Positions 1 through 7,601 are shown, numbered from the stretch's first letter. The stretch: DNA of 16,575 nt from Candidatus Nanohalarchaeota archaeon (GCA_030632385.1 DAOVUW010000011.1:1-16575); one strand, 5' to 3'. Translations and numbers: made by a program. Notes: generated from the letters alone by a model not told the origin.

Positions 1-50
1 AATTTTGAATCAACTGGAACAAGTCCAACGGCATGGATGCTGCCGCTCAT
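1..50 (-). CDS. Possible start of a further gene, cut by the window edge
   Basis: An ATG on the minus strand at 50-48, 12 nt past the secD stop, opens a frame that stays open to the edge (at least 16 codons, beginning MSGSIHAVG). The G-rich stretch GCGGA lies just upstream. The product is not recognisable from so few residues. The stretch is clearly richer in G+C than the rest of the window, so it could also be foreign or misassembled sequence. Confidence 0.2.
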   Translation of the reverse strand, partial: MSGSIHAVGLVPVDSK

Positions 51-62
51 TTCCGCAATGAG

Positions 63-1538
63 TCAGGCAGTGCTAAATGCAAGCAGCGCGGATGCAGTAA
101 GTATCATCATAGTAGCAGTTGTTGCTATTATTATCATTGCAGCAATTGTTGTTGCAGCAGCAGTCATTATTATGAAAAGTCCATTTTTGAGTTTTAATTT
201 CAAGCTCAATTTTTCCTTCTTTTTGCTTTCGTCTGTCAAAACAATTTGAGAATCAATTCCTGAACCAATAACTGCCATTATGCCTGCAATTGCGGCTAAA
301 TCAATAGTCCATTTTATCATTGCGGCAAATCCAAATATCAAAATCAATTCTGAAATGCTTGTAAATATCATAGGTATAATTAGTGCTTTAGTTGAGTATC
401 TTAAATAAATAATTATGCTGACTGCCAATATTGCTAAAAGTATTGCAATTACAGATTTATCAAGAAATTGTTTTCCAAGTGTAGGGGATATATTGCTAGA
501 AGATACAATCTCAATAGGTGATGGAAGAGCTCCGGAATCCAATATTGCCTGCATTGTTTTCATTTTAGACAGAGCCTCTTCCTTGGAGGCCCCCGGACCG
601 GAAATTGTGGTTGTTGTGGCGTCTTTTCTTCCTCTCAAAGAGGTAGAGATATAGAGTGAACTTACTGGTTCATCATCCAAGAATAAGTCAATTTTGGAAT
701 TTAGATAATTCTCGCCTGTTTCTGTTATAGTGCTTTGCAAATCTTTTGTTATTTTCGCGAATGTTTCTGCTGCTTGTTTTTTTGTGGTTATGCTAAAAGA
801 ATATTGCCAATTATCATTTGAGCCGGATATTTGAGAGCCCATTGCATCTTTAGATGTAGAGATTACATCTTCTCCACGATATGCTACAGCATAGAATATA
901 ATTTCATTATTGCTTATATTGTTGACTTGGAGACTTACGTCATCTACGAGAATTGTATTTGATGAATAAGGTGGCCAGCTTAATTCATCTTCGCCTTCAA
1001 CAATGGTTTGATTTTCTGTCAGATTATTTTTTATAACAATCATTTCGAGTCCATCTACAATGATTTTTGTCATATCGATGAAACTGACTTCATATGCTTT
1101 CCCGTCTATCATTAAGTTTCCTGTATTGTTTTCAATCAAAACATGTTTTTTTATTTTTGCTTCAAACTTGCCTTGTTTTGAGATAATTGTATTTAATTCT
1201 TCTACTGTTGCGCCAGCTATTTCCAGTTGAATATAGCCTTGTCCTTCAATAGTTATTATGCGCGCGGTCATTTCTTTTAATCCATAAGCATTGATTCTTG
1301 AACTCAGGACATCTCTGGATTTTTGGAGAATATCTGCGCCTTCTTGTTCAGGCTGTATTAATGCCCTTACACCTCCTTCTAAATCCAGTCCTTTTTTAAG
1401 ATTGGTCTGTACAGTATACAAACCATCTTCTCCTAAAACAGGTATTGGTCTGATAAAAATAAGAGAAAGTATTAATAATGAGAATAGTAATATCATCATG
1501 GGTTCTTTCAAGAGTTCCATATATTTTATTTTTTTCAT
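63..1538 (-). CDS. secD: Protein-export membrane protein SecD, abnormal C-terminus
   Basis: SecD works with SecF in the cytoplasmic membrane and helps proteins leave the SecYE channel on the outer side. The 491-residue product has an N-terminal membrane segment (about 13-30), the SecD signature GLDLEGG (50-56), a large extracytoplasmic head, and a C-terminal membrane block from about 362 with the conserved GSGIDSQIV stretch (425-433). I chose the ATG at 1538 because GTGA, a good Shine-Dalgarno core, lies 5 nt upstream; a GTG at 1547 overlapping the secF stop is the alternative. The C-terminus is odd. After the fifth transmembrane segment (AAATTIAAM) the usual glycine-rich sixth helix with its GF-A motif is replaced by a short Ile/Thr/Ala/Met run ending at a TGA, so it looks truncated or changed by a frameshift or assembly error. 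The other two frames do not restore the motif. Confidence 0.93.
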   Translation of the reverse strand: MKKIKYMELLKEPMMILLFSLLILSLIFIRPIPVLGEDGLYTVQTNLKKGLDLEGGVRALIQPEQEGADILQKSRDVLSSRINAYGLKEMTARIITIEGQGYIQLEIAGATVEELNTIISKQGKFEAKIKKHVLIENNTGNLMIDGKAYEVSFIDMTKIIVDGLEMIVIKNNLTENQTIVEGEDELSWPPYSSNTILVDDVSLQVNNISNNEIIFYAVAYRGEDVISTSKDAMGSQISGSNDNWQYSFSITTKKQAAETFAKITKDLQSTITETGENYLNSKIDLFLDDEPVSSLYISTSLRGRKDATTTTISGPGASKEEALSKMKTMQAILDSGALPSPIEIVSSSNISPTLGKQFLDKSVIAILLAILAVSIIIYLRYSTKALIIPMIFTSISELILIFGFAAMIKWTIDLAAIAGIMAVIGSGIDSQIVLTDESKKKEKLSLKLKLKNGLFIIMTAAATTIAAMIIIATTATMMILTASALLAFSTA

Positions 1539-1543
1539 AATTC

Positions 1544-2449
1544 TCACTTTTTATTTTTACTTTTTAAATAGTTCTTCAGTATTCCAACATTCTGGAACCA
1601 TGTAAATGGAAGATCTCCGACTAATCCAATCATTATGACAATTGCAATTTCCCCTATTTTTGTATCTCCTGCAAATGCATAAAGTACAAGAAGAGAAACT
1701 ATTGTTGTCAAGGTGATAGTGATTCCTGTCTTCATTGACGAGAGTATCTGAGAATTTACACTTCCCTCATATCTTCTCTTCAGCAATCTTGTTGTAAGCA
1801 ATACATCTGTATCTACTGAGTAACCAATCAACATCATAAGTCCTGTAAGGCTGGCTATTGTTAATTTAAGTTCCAAAATACTCATTATTGCTACAGTAAA
1901 TAAAATATCGCAGATTGCAGCAAGCATAATTCCAAGACTTGGCGCAAGCACCCTAAAAGATATAAATATAACTAATGCCATTGCAAGTAATGCAACAAGC
2001 AATGCTTTTTGCGCTTGTTTTAAGAAATTTTCACTTAATCCCGAACTTATGTAATTTTGCTGTATGTTTTCCTTAGTAACTTCAATATTATTATCTTTCA
2101 ATACAGATATTATTTCTTTTGTTTCAATTGGATTTTTTGTAGTGATATGTATGCTATTGCTCATTGTAGATGTTGAAAAGCGCACATCTGCTTCTTTATC
2201 TTCATCAATCAAAGAGAATTGTTCATTAAGGCTTAAGATTACATCTGAACTTACGAGGATATTTTTATCCAAATATATTTCTGCTTCACTTCCTCCCGTG
2301 AAATCAATTCCTTTTGTAATGAATTCTCCTGTTTTTTGATAATTGGAGAATAAGACAGTTATTGAAAACAATATAAGCAATATACAAAATATTTGACCGT
2401 ATTTATTGTAATCTATTGCTTTATTTAATATATTATCTATGGATTTCAC
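1544..2449 (-). CDS. secF: Protein-export membrane protein SecF
   Basis: This is the partner of SecD in the export accessory complex of the cytoplasmic membrane. The 301-residue protein has the expected SecF plan: membrane segment at about 19-35, the signature GIDFTGG (47-53), a small extracytoplasmic domain, then five membrane segments from about 145 containing the conserved GYSVDTDVLL (209-218). The start is a GTG at 2449, preceded by GTGA about 8 nt upstream; no better ATG is available before the signature. The order secF then secD is common in archaea, whereas bacteria usually have secD first. It lies 25 nt after the PRC-barrel gene and runs into secD, where its TGA stop overlaps a possible GTG start. 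The length is normal and nothing appears to be missing. Confidence 0.95.
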   Translation of the reverse strand: MKSIDNILNKAIDYNKYGQIFCILLILFSITVLFSNYQKTGEFITKGIDFTGGSEAEIYLDKNILVSSDVILSLNEQFSLIDEDKEADVRFSTSTMSNSIHITTKNPIETKEIISVLKDNNIEVTKENIQQNYISSGLSENFLKQAQKALLVALLAMALVIFISFRVLAPSLGIMLAAICDILFTVAIMSILELKLTIASLTGLMMLIGYSVDTDVLLTTRLLKRRYEGSVNSQILSSMKTGITITLTTIVSLLVLYAFAGDTKIGEIAIVIMIGLVGDLPFTWFQNVGILKNYLKSKNKK

Positions 2450-2474
2450 ATTAAGTTCACTTTTGTTTTATTTT

Positions 2475-2741
2475 TTATTCTTCACCTACGGCTGGTGCAG
2501 ATATGTGTTTTACAAGTACTACATCATCTACTGCCTTTACCATATCCCATGGAATTATGATTCCTCTTTTTCCACCAACAATTTCTGCCAAATAAGAACC
2601 TTTTGATGCATCTACTATTATCGACTTCATTTTGTATTTTGCAAAATCTAGTTCTGTATCGACTATACGACCGCAAAAAGAGCCTCTGTCTGTAAAGATG
2701 TCTTTGTCCATTAATTCATGTATTTCTTTTTCTTCTACCAT
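2475..2741 (-). CDS. PRC-barrel domain protein
   Basis: An 88-residue protein that consists almost entirely of one PRC-barrel domain. The family's pattern is visible: a 'DKDIFTDRGSFCGRIVD' opening strand pair (about 12-28), a hydrophobic central strand (SIIVDA) and the late RGIIIPWDMVKAVDDVVLV stretch. Short stand-alone PRC-barrel proteins are widespread in archaea and have been linked to RNA handling and cell division, but the role of this one is unknown. I chose the ATG at 2741 because GGGTGA lies 4 nt upstream; a GTG at 2753 is in frame but coincides with the predicted transcription start. It is the first gene of the operon with secF and secD, 25 nt ahead of secF. Confidence 0.85.
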   Translation of the reverse strand: MVEEKEIHELMDKDIFTDRGSFCGRIVDTELDFAKYKMKSIIVDASKGSYLAEIVGGKRGIIIPWDMVKAVDDVVLVKHISAPAVGEE

Positions 2742-2774
2742 TATTTCACCCACTTAAGTATATCACTAATTAAT

Positions 2775-2782
2775 TAAATATA
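2775..2782 (-). promoter_or_regulatory. TATA box for the PRC-barrel/secF/secD operon
   Basis: On the minus strand TATATTTA starts at 2782. An archaeal start site some 25-29 nt downstream would fall near 2753, giving a leader of about 12 nt that carries the GGGTGA ribosome site before the ATG at 2741. A second A/T-rich candidate (TTTAAAAA, 2797-2790) would give a longer leader. Confidence 0.45.
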
Positions 2783-2822
2783 CATATTATTTTTAAAAGG
2801 ATTTGTTTTTGTTCGAATATAA

Positions 2823-2830
2823 TTTATAGA
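2823..2830 (+). promoter_or_regulatory. Weak TATA candidate for the membrane protein gene at 2881
   Basis: TTTATAGA here would place transcription start near 2852 and leave a leader of about 29 nt without an evident ribosome site. A better TATA match (TTTATATT, 2861-2868) is too close to the ATG at 2881, and would suit only a downstream start such as the ATG at 2944. The region is A/T-rich, so chance matches are likely. Confidence 0.22.
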
Positions 2831-2880
2831 CCAGTTCCTTCCAAATTATTTCTTCTTCTTTTTATATTTTTAATAATTCC

Positions 2881-4167
2881 ATGGATATAAAATCCTTTTT
2901 TGGCATTGAAGAAGCAATAGAGGAGTTGCAAGAAACAAAAATAATGAGATGGAAATACATCTATTTTCTTGTAAAAGTATTCACTATTCTTATTTTACTC
3001 ACTATTATCATTTTGCCAAAAATATCTGCAATATTTATGTTTGCTCTTGTTGCATTGGTATCAAGAATACCTTCTGTTCTTGCAATTTCACTAAAGGACA
3101 GTGAAATGATTGATTTTTTTGCCGTGATTCTTGCCATGACTGTAAGTCCTCTCTTTGGCGCTATTTTTGCGGTAACAATATTTTGCATCTCAACTTTTTT
3201 TTCTTCTTTAGAAGAAAAACCTCAATCTCTAATTGTAAATTCTATAGGTCTCTTTTTCCCTTGCTTCTTTATGCCGTGGGCTTATGCTTATTTTGGTGGA
3301 AATCTGTATTATACAATGTATACTTATACGGCGATAAGATATATTGTAAGACAACCATTTGTTTTCTTTTTTTGGCCAAATTTAACGATAATATCAACTT
3401 TTTTTTATCTTTCATCAAATTTAATTCTTGCATATATTACAAATACAATTCACATAGCATTATTTGGCACATTGACAACAAAAGTAATCAATGAGGGATT
3501 AACTTTGGATTTGAACTTGTTGATATTAATCATCCTGATGATTGCTTTTTTTGAAGTGGCAAAAATATTTGAAAAAAGGATGAAAAATAAAAAAACACCA
3601 ATTGACGACAGATTCAGCTTTTTCTCAACAATTAAAGGTTCTGCAAAATTAGTGTTTTTTCACTCAAATAAAAAAACAGCAAAAAAAGTGACAAAAGCAA
3701 AAAAAGATGTTTTGAACTATATTAATGTTCTTTTGAAAAAACTAAAACCAAATGATTACAAAAAATTGGATATTCTCAAAGAACAGATGATATATTTGAA
3801 AGACAAGACAGAGCAGATCAATGATTTTACAATAAAGGAAAATATCGTGCAGTTAAACTCCATTATATCTCTATTGCCTAAAATTGAAATTTTAAGTTTT
3901 AGAGAGATTAAAGGAATTTATGAAATATCCAACAGGCATCCTGAATTTACCGAAATTTACAACAATATGAAGGGCAAAAATAAAAGACCGATTGAGATAA
4001 TTGCAAAAGGCAGAATTGCTAAAAAAAATTCAGGCAATGAATTTACCTGCATGTTTTCAAAAACAAAACACGATGATAAAAATACTGTGGTTATTGAAAT
4101 TGACATTATCCGGATTGTTGTAAAGAGAGATGGAGAGAATGTTGCAGGATTTGAAAAAATAAATTAG
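2881..4167 (+). CDS. Polytopic membrane protein with a charged cytoplasmic tail, function unknown
   Basis: I do not recognise this 428-residue protein. Residues about 28-228 form roughly six hydrophobic segments (near 28-46, 49-70, 78-108, 120-140, 165-190, 210-228), with conserved-looking polar spots such as SRIPS (61-65) and IRYIVRQPF (152-160). From about 230 the protein is soluble, very lysine-rich (KKTAKKVTKAKKD at 264-276), largely helical, and ends in a short beta-like stretch (VVIEIDIIRIVVKR). The basic tail suggests a cytoplasmic C-terminus by the positive-inside rule. A transporter or membrane-bound scaffold is possible, but no motif supports a definite choice. The gene is divergent from the PRC-barrel/sec operon. 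The start ATG at 2881 has no ribosome site; an ATG at 2944 (residue 22) would keep all membrane segments. Confidence 0.75.
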   Translation: MDIKSFFGIEEAIEELQETKIMRWKYIYFLVKVFTILILLTIIILPKISAIFMFALVALVSRIPSVLAISLKDSEMIDFFAVILAMTVSPLFGAIFAVTIFCISTFFSSLEEKPQSLIVNSIGLFFPCFFMPWAYAYFGGNLYYTMYTYTAIRYIVRQPFVFFFWPNLTIISTFFYLSSNLILAYITNTIHIALFGTLTTKVINEGLTLDLNLLILIILMIAFFEVAKIFEKRMKNKKTPIDDRFSFFSTIKGSAKLVFFHSNKKTAKKVTKAKKDVLNYINVLLKKLKPNDYKKLDILKEQMIYLKDKTEQINDFTIKENIVQLNSIISLLPKIEILSFREIKGIYEISNRHPEFTEIYNNMKGKNKRPIEIIAKGRIAKKNSGNEFTCMFSKTKHDDKNTVVIEIDIIRIVVKRDGENVAGFEKIN

Positions 4168-4228
4168 AGAATGTAAAATAGAAGAGGGATGAAATAAAGT
4201 TTTTATGCATCCATAAAGTTTATTCTCT
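4166..4228. repeat. Inverted repeat after the membrane protein gene
   Basis: AGAGAAT at 4166-4172 is matched by ATTCTCT at 4222-4228. Inside this arch is a small hairpin, TTTATG/CATAAA (4202-4207 and 4212-4217), with a 4-nt loop. The left arm overlaps the last two bases of the stop codon of the upstream gene. A role in 3'-end formation or RNA stability is possible, but the stems are short and A/T-rich. Confidence 0.3.
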
Positions 4229-4236
4229 GATATTTC

Positions 4237-4285
4237 GTTGCTTTTTATGTGAATTTTAAGAGAGGCATATTTCGAGAAAAGCAAC
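4237..4285. repeat. Nine-base inverted repeat upstream of the NAC gene
   Basis: GTTGCTTTT (4237-4245) and AAAAGCAAC (4277-4285) are perfectly complementary, with a 31-nt loop. The motif TTTCGTTG recurs as TTTCGTTG at 4318-4325, and ATATTTCG appears on both sides of the loop. The stretch 4168-4374 has no convincing ORF on either strand and no tRNA signature. It may hold a structured RNA or regulator sites; I cannot decide. Confidence 0.3.
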
Positions 4286-4376
4286 ATATTTGCATAATTC
4301 CATATAGAAATTTTAGCTTTCGTTGTTTCTCAACAAAAAACAAGACTCAATATATTGCAACACAACTCAATACTTT

Positions 4377-4384
4377 TTTATAAT
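4377..4384 (+). promoter_or_regulatory. TATA box for the NAC gene
   Basis: TTTATAAT lies 36 nt ahead of the NAC start codon. Transcription would begin at about 4403-4406, at or just before the GGTGA ribosome site (4404-4408), so the leader would be only 7-10 nt. Confidence 0.5.
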
Positions 4385-4412
4385 TATACAGACAATAAAT
4401 ATTGGTGATTAC

Positions 4413-4766
4413 ATGTTTAATATGAATCCAAAACAAATGCAGAAAATGATGCAAAAGATGGGAATGAATACACAAGATATTGATGCAAAAGAGGTCAGGA
4501 TAATTTGCGCTGAAAAGACAATAATTATTGAAAACCCAAATGTTCAGAGAATAGCGATGCAGGGACAGATAAGTTTTCAGATAACAGGGACAGAAAGCGA
4601 AGTCGACAATTCACAATTGGAGACTGCGACAGAAGAGAAAGAAACATTTAGCGACGAGGACATTAAAATGATAATAGAGCAGACCGGCAAATCAAGAGAA
4701 GAAGTGGAAAAAGTTCTGGAAGAGACCCATGATATTGCAGAAACAATAATGATGCTTAATAAATAA
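4413..4766 (+). CDS. Nascent polypeptide-associated complex protein (archaeal NAC)
   Basis: Archaeal NAC is a homodimer that binds ribosomes near the exit tunnel and contacts emerging chains; its close eukaryotic relative is alpha-NAC. The 117-residue product has the usual archaeal length and order: a Met/Gln-rich N-terminus (NPKQMQKMMQKMG), a NAC domain at about 26-60 (EVRIICAEKTIIIENPNVQR and the ISFQITG strand), an acidic linker, and a UBA domain at about 79-115 (FSDEDIKMIIEQTGKSREE). I chose the ATG at 4413 because GGTGA lies 4 nt upstream; an upstream in-frame ATG at 4323 would add 30 residues lacking any family resemblance. An EamA-type transporter follows after 8 nt, probably on the same message. 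Confidence 0.95.
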   Translation: MFNMNPKQMQKMMQKMGMNTQDIDAKEVRIICAEKTIIIENPNVQRIAMQGQISFQITGTESEVDNSQLETATEEKETFSDEDIKMIIEQTGKSREEVEKVLEETHDIAETIMMLNK

Positions 4767-4774
4767 AATAATCT

Positions 4775-5647
4775 ATGGAGTGGTTTTTGTTTGCATTTGC
4801 ATGCGCGATAATCAGCAGTATTTCTGCTATTGTTGAAAAAAAAACCCTGATGAAAGAGCACGCAATGGAATTCTCCACTGTTTTTTCAATATTTAATTTT
4901 CTTTTTGTCCTGCCATTATTGCCCTTTGTTGATTTAGGCATATTGAAAGATCCATATACACTGGGCTTTATTTACGCTACTTCTGTTTTAGGAGGGCTTG
5001 CTTTTTTCTTTATAGCAAAAGGCGCAAGGCATATGGAAATATCTGTTGTATCCCCTTTGCTTAATTTTGGACCTGTTTTTCTTATAATTTTAGCATGGTT
5101 TTTTTTGGGAGAGACATTGACTTTTCAACAGATTATAGGGATAATGATAATAATACTGGGTTCTTATTTACTTGAAATAAGCACAAAACATCCAAGTTTG
5201 CTTGGTCCGATAAAAAAGATGATTTCATCAAAATATATACATTATATTTTCATCGCACTTATATTGTATGCGTTTTCTTCAATAGGCGATAAAATAATAC
5301 TCTCCAGAATAACTCCCATTTCTTATATTGTCATTATTCATTTTTTTATTGCAGTAAATTTTATTGTTCTGATTCATTTATTTCATGATGGATTTACAGG
5401 CATAAAAAACGGGATAAAGAATGCAGGAAAATGGATAGTTATTGTAAGCCTTCTTACATGTGGGTATAGACTCCTTCAGGCACAGGCAGTTTCTATGGCA
5501 TTTGTCAGTCTGGTCATTCCGATAAAAAGAACAAGCACAATTTTCACGACAATAATAGGAGGAGGATTGTTTCATGAAAAGCATTTGCTCAAAAAAATAA
5601 TATGCTGTATCATAATGTTTTTCGGGGCGTATCTGATTATTGCTTGA
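4775..5647 (+). CDS. EamA/DMT-family membrane transporter
   Basis: A 290-residue, highly hydrophobic protein with about ten membrane segments arranged as two five-helix halves, the standard plan of the drug/metabolite transporter (EamA) family. Family hallmarks include the first-half end 'FGPVFLIILAWFFLGETLTFQQIIGIMIIILGSYLLE' region (about 98-134, with GETL at 112-115) and its counterpart near the C-terminus (FTTIIGGGLFHEKHLLKK, then a last helix ending FGAYLIIA). Members export or import small metabolites such as amino acids; the substrate here cannot be predicted. It starts 8 nt after the NAC stop and lacks its own promoter or a clear ribosome site, so translation probably depends on the upstream gene. 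No functional link to NAC is evident. Confidence 0.88.
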   Translation: MEWFLFAFACAIISSISAIVEKKTLMKEHAMEFSTVFSIFNFLFVLPLLPFVDLGILKDPYTLGFIYATSVLGGLAFFFIAKGARHMEISVVSPLLNFGPVFLIILAWFFLGETLTFQQIIGIMIIILGSYLLEISTKHPSLLGPIKKMISSKYIHYIFIALILYAFSSIGDKIILSRITPISYIVIIHFFIAVNFIVLIHLFHDGFTGIKNGIKNAGKWIVIVSLLTCGYRLLQAQAVSMAFVSLVIPIKRTSTIFTTIIGGGLFHEKHLLKKIICCIIMFFGAYLIIA

Positions 5648-5660
5648 ATTGATACAAAAA

Positions 5661-5669
5661 CATATAATA
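5661..5669 (+). promoter_or_regulatory. TATA box for the rubrerythrin gene
   Basis: CATATAATA is followed by a predicted start near 5690, which leaves a 15-nt leader carrying GGTGG (5695-5699) 5 nt before the ATG at 5705. Confidence 0.45.
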
Positions 5670-5704
5670 TTCTGTTTGCTATTATATTATAAAAGGTGGA
5701 TTGA

Positions 5705-6223
5705 ATGGTAAAAGTATACAGGTGCAAAATTTGCGGTGAAGGATATATTGGAGATGAAATGCCGTCGCATTGTCCTTTTTGCGGAGCTCATAAAGACAGG
5801 ATTGTATTGGCAAACCAATGGAGTTGGCCGAAATTTGAATTGACAGATATTTCAAGAAAGAATCTGGAGGAAGCCTTGACTCTTGAGATTTCAAATTTCG
5901 AGTTCTATTTTTGCGCTGCCAAAAAAACAGACAATGAAGCAGATCAGACTATGTTTAAAAGATTGGCAAAAATCGAAAGAGAGCATGCAGACACTATTTC
6001 CAAACTGCTGAATGCAGATGGACCAGACATAAGCAAAAAGAAAGATTCATGCAATCCCGATAACACAGATAATTTGAGAGAATCTCATGAGCGAGAAGAA
6101 AACGCAATAAAGCATTACAGTGCTTTTCTTTCGCAGGCAACAGAAGAGAGAGTAAAAGAAGTTTTTAGCGCAATCATTGAGATAGAAAAAGACCATCTTT
6201 CATTGACCGAAGGAAGAATATAG
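5705..6223 (+). CDS. Reverse-type rubrerythrin (rubredoxin domain first)
   Basis: Rubrerythrins reduce hydrogen peroxide in the cytoplasm of anaerobes, passing electrons from a rubredoxin iron site to a di-iron site. In this 172-residue protein the rubredoxin-like domain comes first, with Cys7-x2-Cys10 and Cys23-x2-Cys26 (CPFCG). The ferritin-like four-helix domain follows: a helix A glutamate (E61), ExxH at E91/H94, glutamates in helix C around E129-E132, and a second ExxH at E161/H164. All di-iron ligand positions appear filled. This reversed order marks the 'reverse rubrerythrin' group; classical forms carry rubredoxin at the C-terminus. A strong ribosome site (AGGTGGA) fixes the start. 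It has its own promoter, and the next gene also has one. Confidence 0.92.
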   Translation: MVKVYRCKICGEGYIGDEMPSHCPFCGAHKDRIVLANQWSWPKFELTDISRKNLEEALTLEISNFEFYFCAAKKTDNEADQTMFKRLAKIEREHADTISKLLNADGPDISKKKDSCNPDNTDNLRESHEREENAIKHYSAFLSQATEERVKEVFSAIIEIEKDHLSLTEGRI

Positions 6224-6242
6224 ATTGTATTTTACATTATAA

Positions 6243-6250
6243 TTTATAAT
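6243..6250 (+). promoter_or_regulatory. TATA box, leaderless start at 6272
   Basis: TTTATAAT starts exactly 29 nt ahead of the ATG at 6272, the distance expected between an archaeal TATA box and the transcription start. No ribosome site precedes the ATG, which supports a leaderless message. Confidence 0.5.
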
Positions 6251-6271
6251 ATTAATCTATGAATAAATAGT

Positions 6272-6757
6272 ATGATTTCTGTAGCAAATGTCCTTCAGTT
6301 AATTGCAATAACATTTCTGCCTTTTTTAGAATTGAGGGCATCTATCCCTTACGCAATTTTGAAATTGAAAATGGATGCATCCATCAGTTTTTTTATATGC
6401 TCTGTATCTAATATTATTATAGGTGAAATTGTTTATTTTTCTCTTCTATTCTTTTTGCCTTATGTCCTGAAAATAAAAATCATGGACAGGATTTATCAAA
6501 GATGCGTCCTTAAGATACAAGACAAAGCGCATCATTATGTTGAAAAATACGGGACGATAGGAATCGCAGTATTTATCGGAATACCTCTTCCTGGTTCGGG
6601 AGTATACAGCGGGGCTTTGGCGGCATTTCTGCTCGGAGTAAAATCAAGGCAGTTCTTGATTGCAAATATAGTCGGTGTTACAATTGCAGGAATTTTGGTT
6701 ACATTGATTGTTTTGAGTGGGAACAGTGCTTATGCGCTTTTTTTAAAGAGTATGTGA
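6272..6757 (+). CDS. Small multidrug-export family membrane protein
   Basis: A 161-residue membrane protein matching the family named 'putative small multi-drug export protein'. Diagnostic stretches are FLELRASIPYAI (18-29) and GIPLPGSGVYSGALAAFLLGV (103-123), both of which resemble the two re-entrant/helix hallmarks of that family. About four hydrophobic segments are present. Despite the family name, the physiological role is not established, and the substrate here is unknown. The ATG at 6272 has no ribosome site but sits at the predicted transcription start, so the message is probably leaderless. A run of seven T (6738-6744) lies in the final codons. The length fits the family. Confidence 0.85.
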   Translation: MISVANVLQLIAITFLPFLELRASIPYAILKLKMDASISFFICSVSNIIIGEIVYFSLLFFLPYVLKIKIMDRIYQRCVLKIQDKAHHYVEKYGTIGIAVFIGIPLPGSGVYSGALAAFLLGVKSRQFLIANIVGVTIAGILVTLIVLSGNSAYALFLKSM

Positions 6758-6820
6758 TGTGTGTTGGGTTAAATTAGAAACTAATTGATTCAGAACATAA
6801 AAAATCCATTTTCAGTAATA

Positions 6821-6828
6821 TTTATATA
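6821..6828 (+). promoter_or_regulatory. TATA box for dapB, leaderless start
   Basis: TTTATATA starts 28 nt ahead of the ATG at 6849. There is no ribosome site between them, so dapB is probably read from a leaderless message. This also argues against the in-frame TTG at 6834 as the start. Confidence 0.55.
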
Positions 6829-6848
6829 TTTCATTGCACTTGATTGAT

Positions 6849-7601
6849 ATGTTAAAAATCGCTTTAATCGGTTATGGAAAAATGGGCAGGATGATAAAAC
6901 AATTATCTGAACAAAGAAAGGATATTGAAATCATATCAATTATTGACCCGCAGGATGTTTCTTGTTTTGCCGCCATCAATGAAGAAAGTTTAAAGGACGT
7001 GGATGTTGCAATTGATTTTACTTATCCGGGCGCAATTATGGAAAATATTGAAGCTGTTGCAAAATTGGGCAAAAACATGGTTGTCGGAACAACAGGATGG
7101 TATGACAAAATAGATACTGTAAAAGAAATAGTTAAGCAGAACAATATTGGTTTTATCTGGGCGTCTAATTTTTCAATAGGAGTAAATTTGTTTTTTAAGA
7201 TGATGGGCAATGCTTCGAAATTGATTAACCGTTTTGATGATTATGATATATACGGCATTGAAATGCACCATAATCAGAAAAAAGATAGCCCTTCGGGAAC
7301 AGCCAAAACAATCGGAGATATTTTGCTCAAAAACATTGACAGGAAAACAGAGATTGTAACTGAGCGGTTGGATAGACAAATAAAGCCGGAAGAACTGCAT
7401 ATTTCAAGTGTCCGAGCAGGAACAATTCCCGGGACGCACATTGTTGGATTTAATTCGCCTGTGGATGAAATCCAACTCAAACATACAGCAAAGGGCAGAG
7501 CTGGATTTGCAAACGGGGCAATTACTGCTTCAAAATGGATTGAAGGAAAAAAAGGATTTTACAGTATTGAAGATATGATGAAAGATATTATTGTGGATTA
7601 A
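6849..7601 (+). CDS. dapB: 4-hydroxy-tetrahydrodipicolinate reductase
   Basis: DapB reduces the product of DapA to tetrahydrodipicolinate with NAD(P)H in lysine synthesis. The 250-residue protein shows the N-terminal nucleotide-binding loop GYGKMG (8-13), the VVGTTGW stretch (78-84), ASNFSIGVN (105-113), and the catalytic signature around H140-H141 with a following lysine and DSPSGTA (146-152). The C-terminus carries the family's HTAKGRAGFANGAI stretch. The length, shorter than the 273 residues of E. coli DapB, and details such as SNFSIGVNLFFK and the IDRKTE region remind me of Bacteroidota proteins, which hints at possible transfer; only a tree would tell. It is set apart from the main lysine operon by a HAD gene and a regulatory region, and has its own promoter. 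Confidence 0.95.
   Translation: MLKIALIGYGKMGRMIKQLSEQRKDIEIISIIDPQDVSCFAAINEESLKDVDVAIDFTYPGAIMENIEAVAKLGKNMVVGTTGWYDKIDTVKEIVKQNNIGFIWASNFSIGVNLFFKMMGNASKLINRFDDYDIYGIEMHHNQKKDSPSGTAKTIGDILLKNIDRKTEIVTERLDRQIKPEELHISSVRAGTIPGTHIVGFNSPVDEIQLKHTAKGRAGFANGAITASKWIEGKKGFYSIEDMMKDIIVD

Noticed and set aside
4185..4229. Possible C/D-box guide RNA (GATGA-like word and CTGA)
   Set aside because: The C box has a mismatch, there are no internal D' and C' boxes, and the flanks cannot form a terminal stem.
4057..4287. Minus-strand frame of 76 codons across the end of the membrane protein gene
   Set aside because: It is antisense to a better-supported gene, lacks a ribosome site, and its product resembles no protein family.
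4323..4412. N-terminal extension of the NAC protein from an upstream in-frame ATG
   Set aside because: The extra 30 residues have no family resemblance, the ATG lies upstream of the TATA box, and GGTGA sits directly before the ATG at 4413.
6772..6786. AATTAG-AAA-CTAATT hairpin after the gene ending at 6757 as a terminator
   Set aside because: The stem is only six A/T-rich pairs and no T run follows it.
6834..6848. TTG start five codons upstream of dapB
   Set aside because: The predicted transcription start falls at the ATG at 6849, where the nucleotide-binding strand begins as usual for the family.
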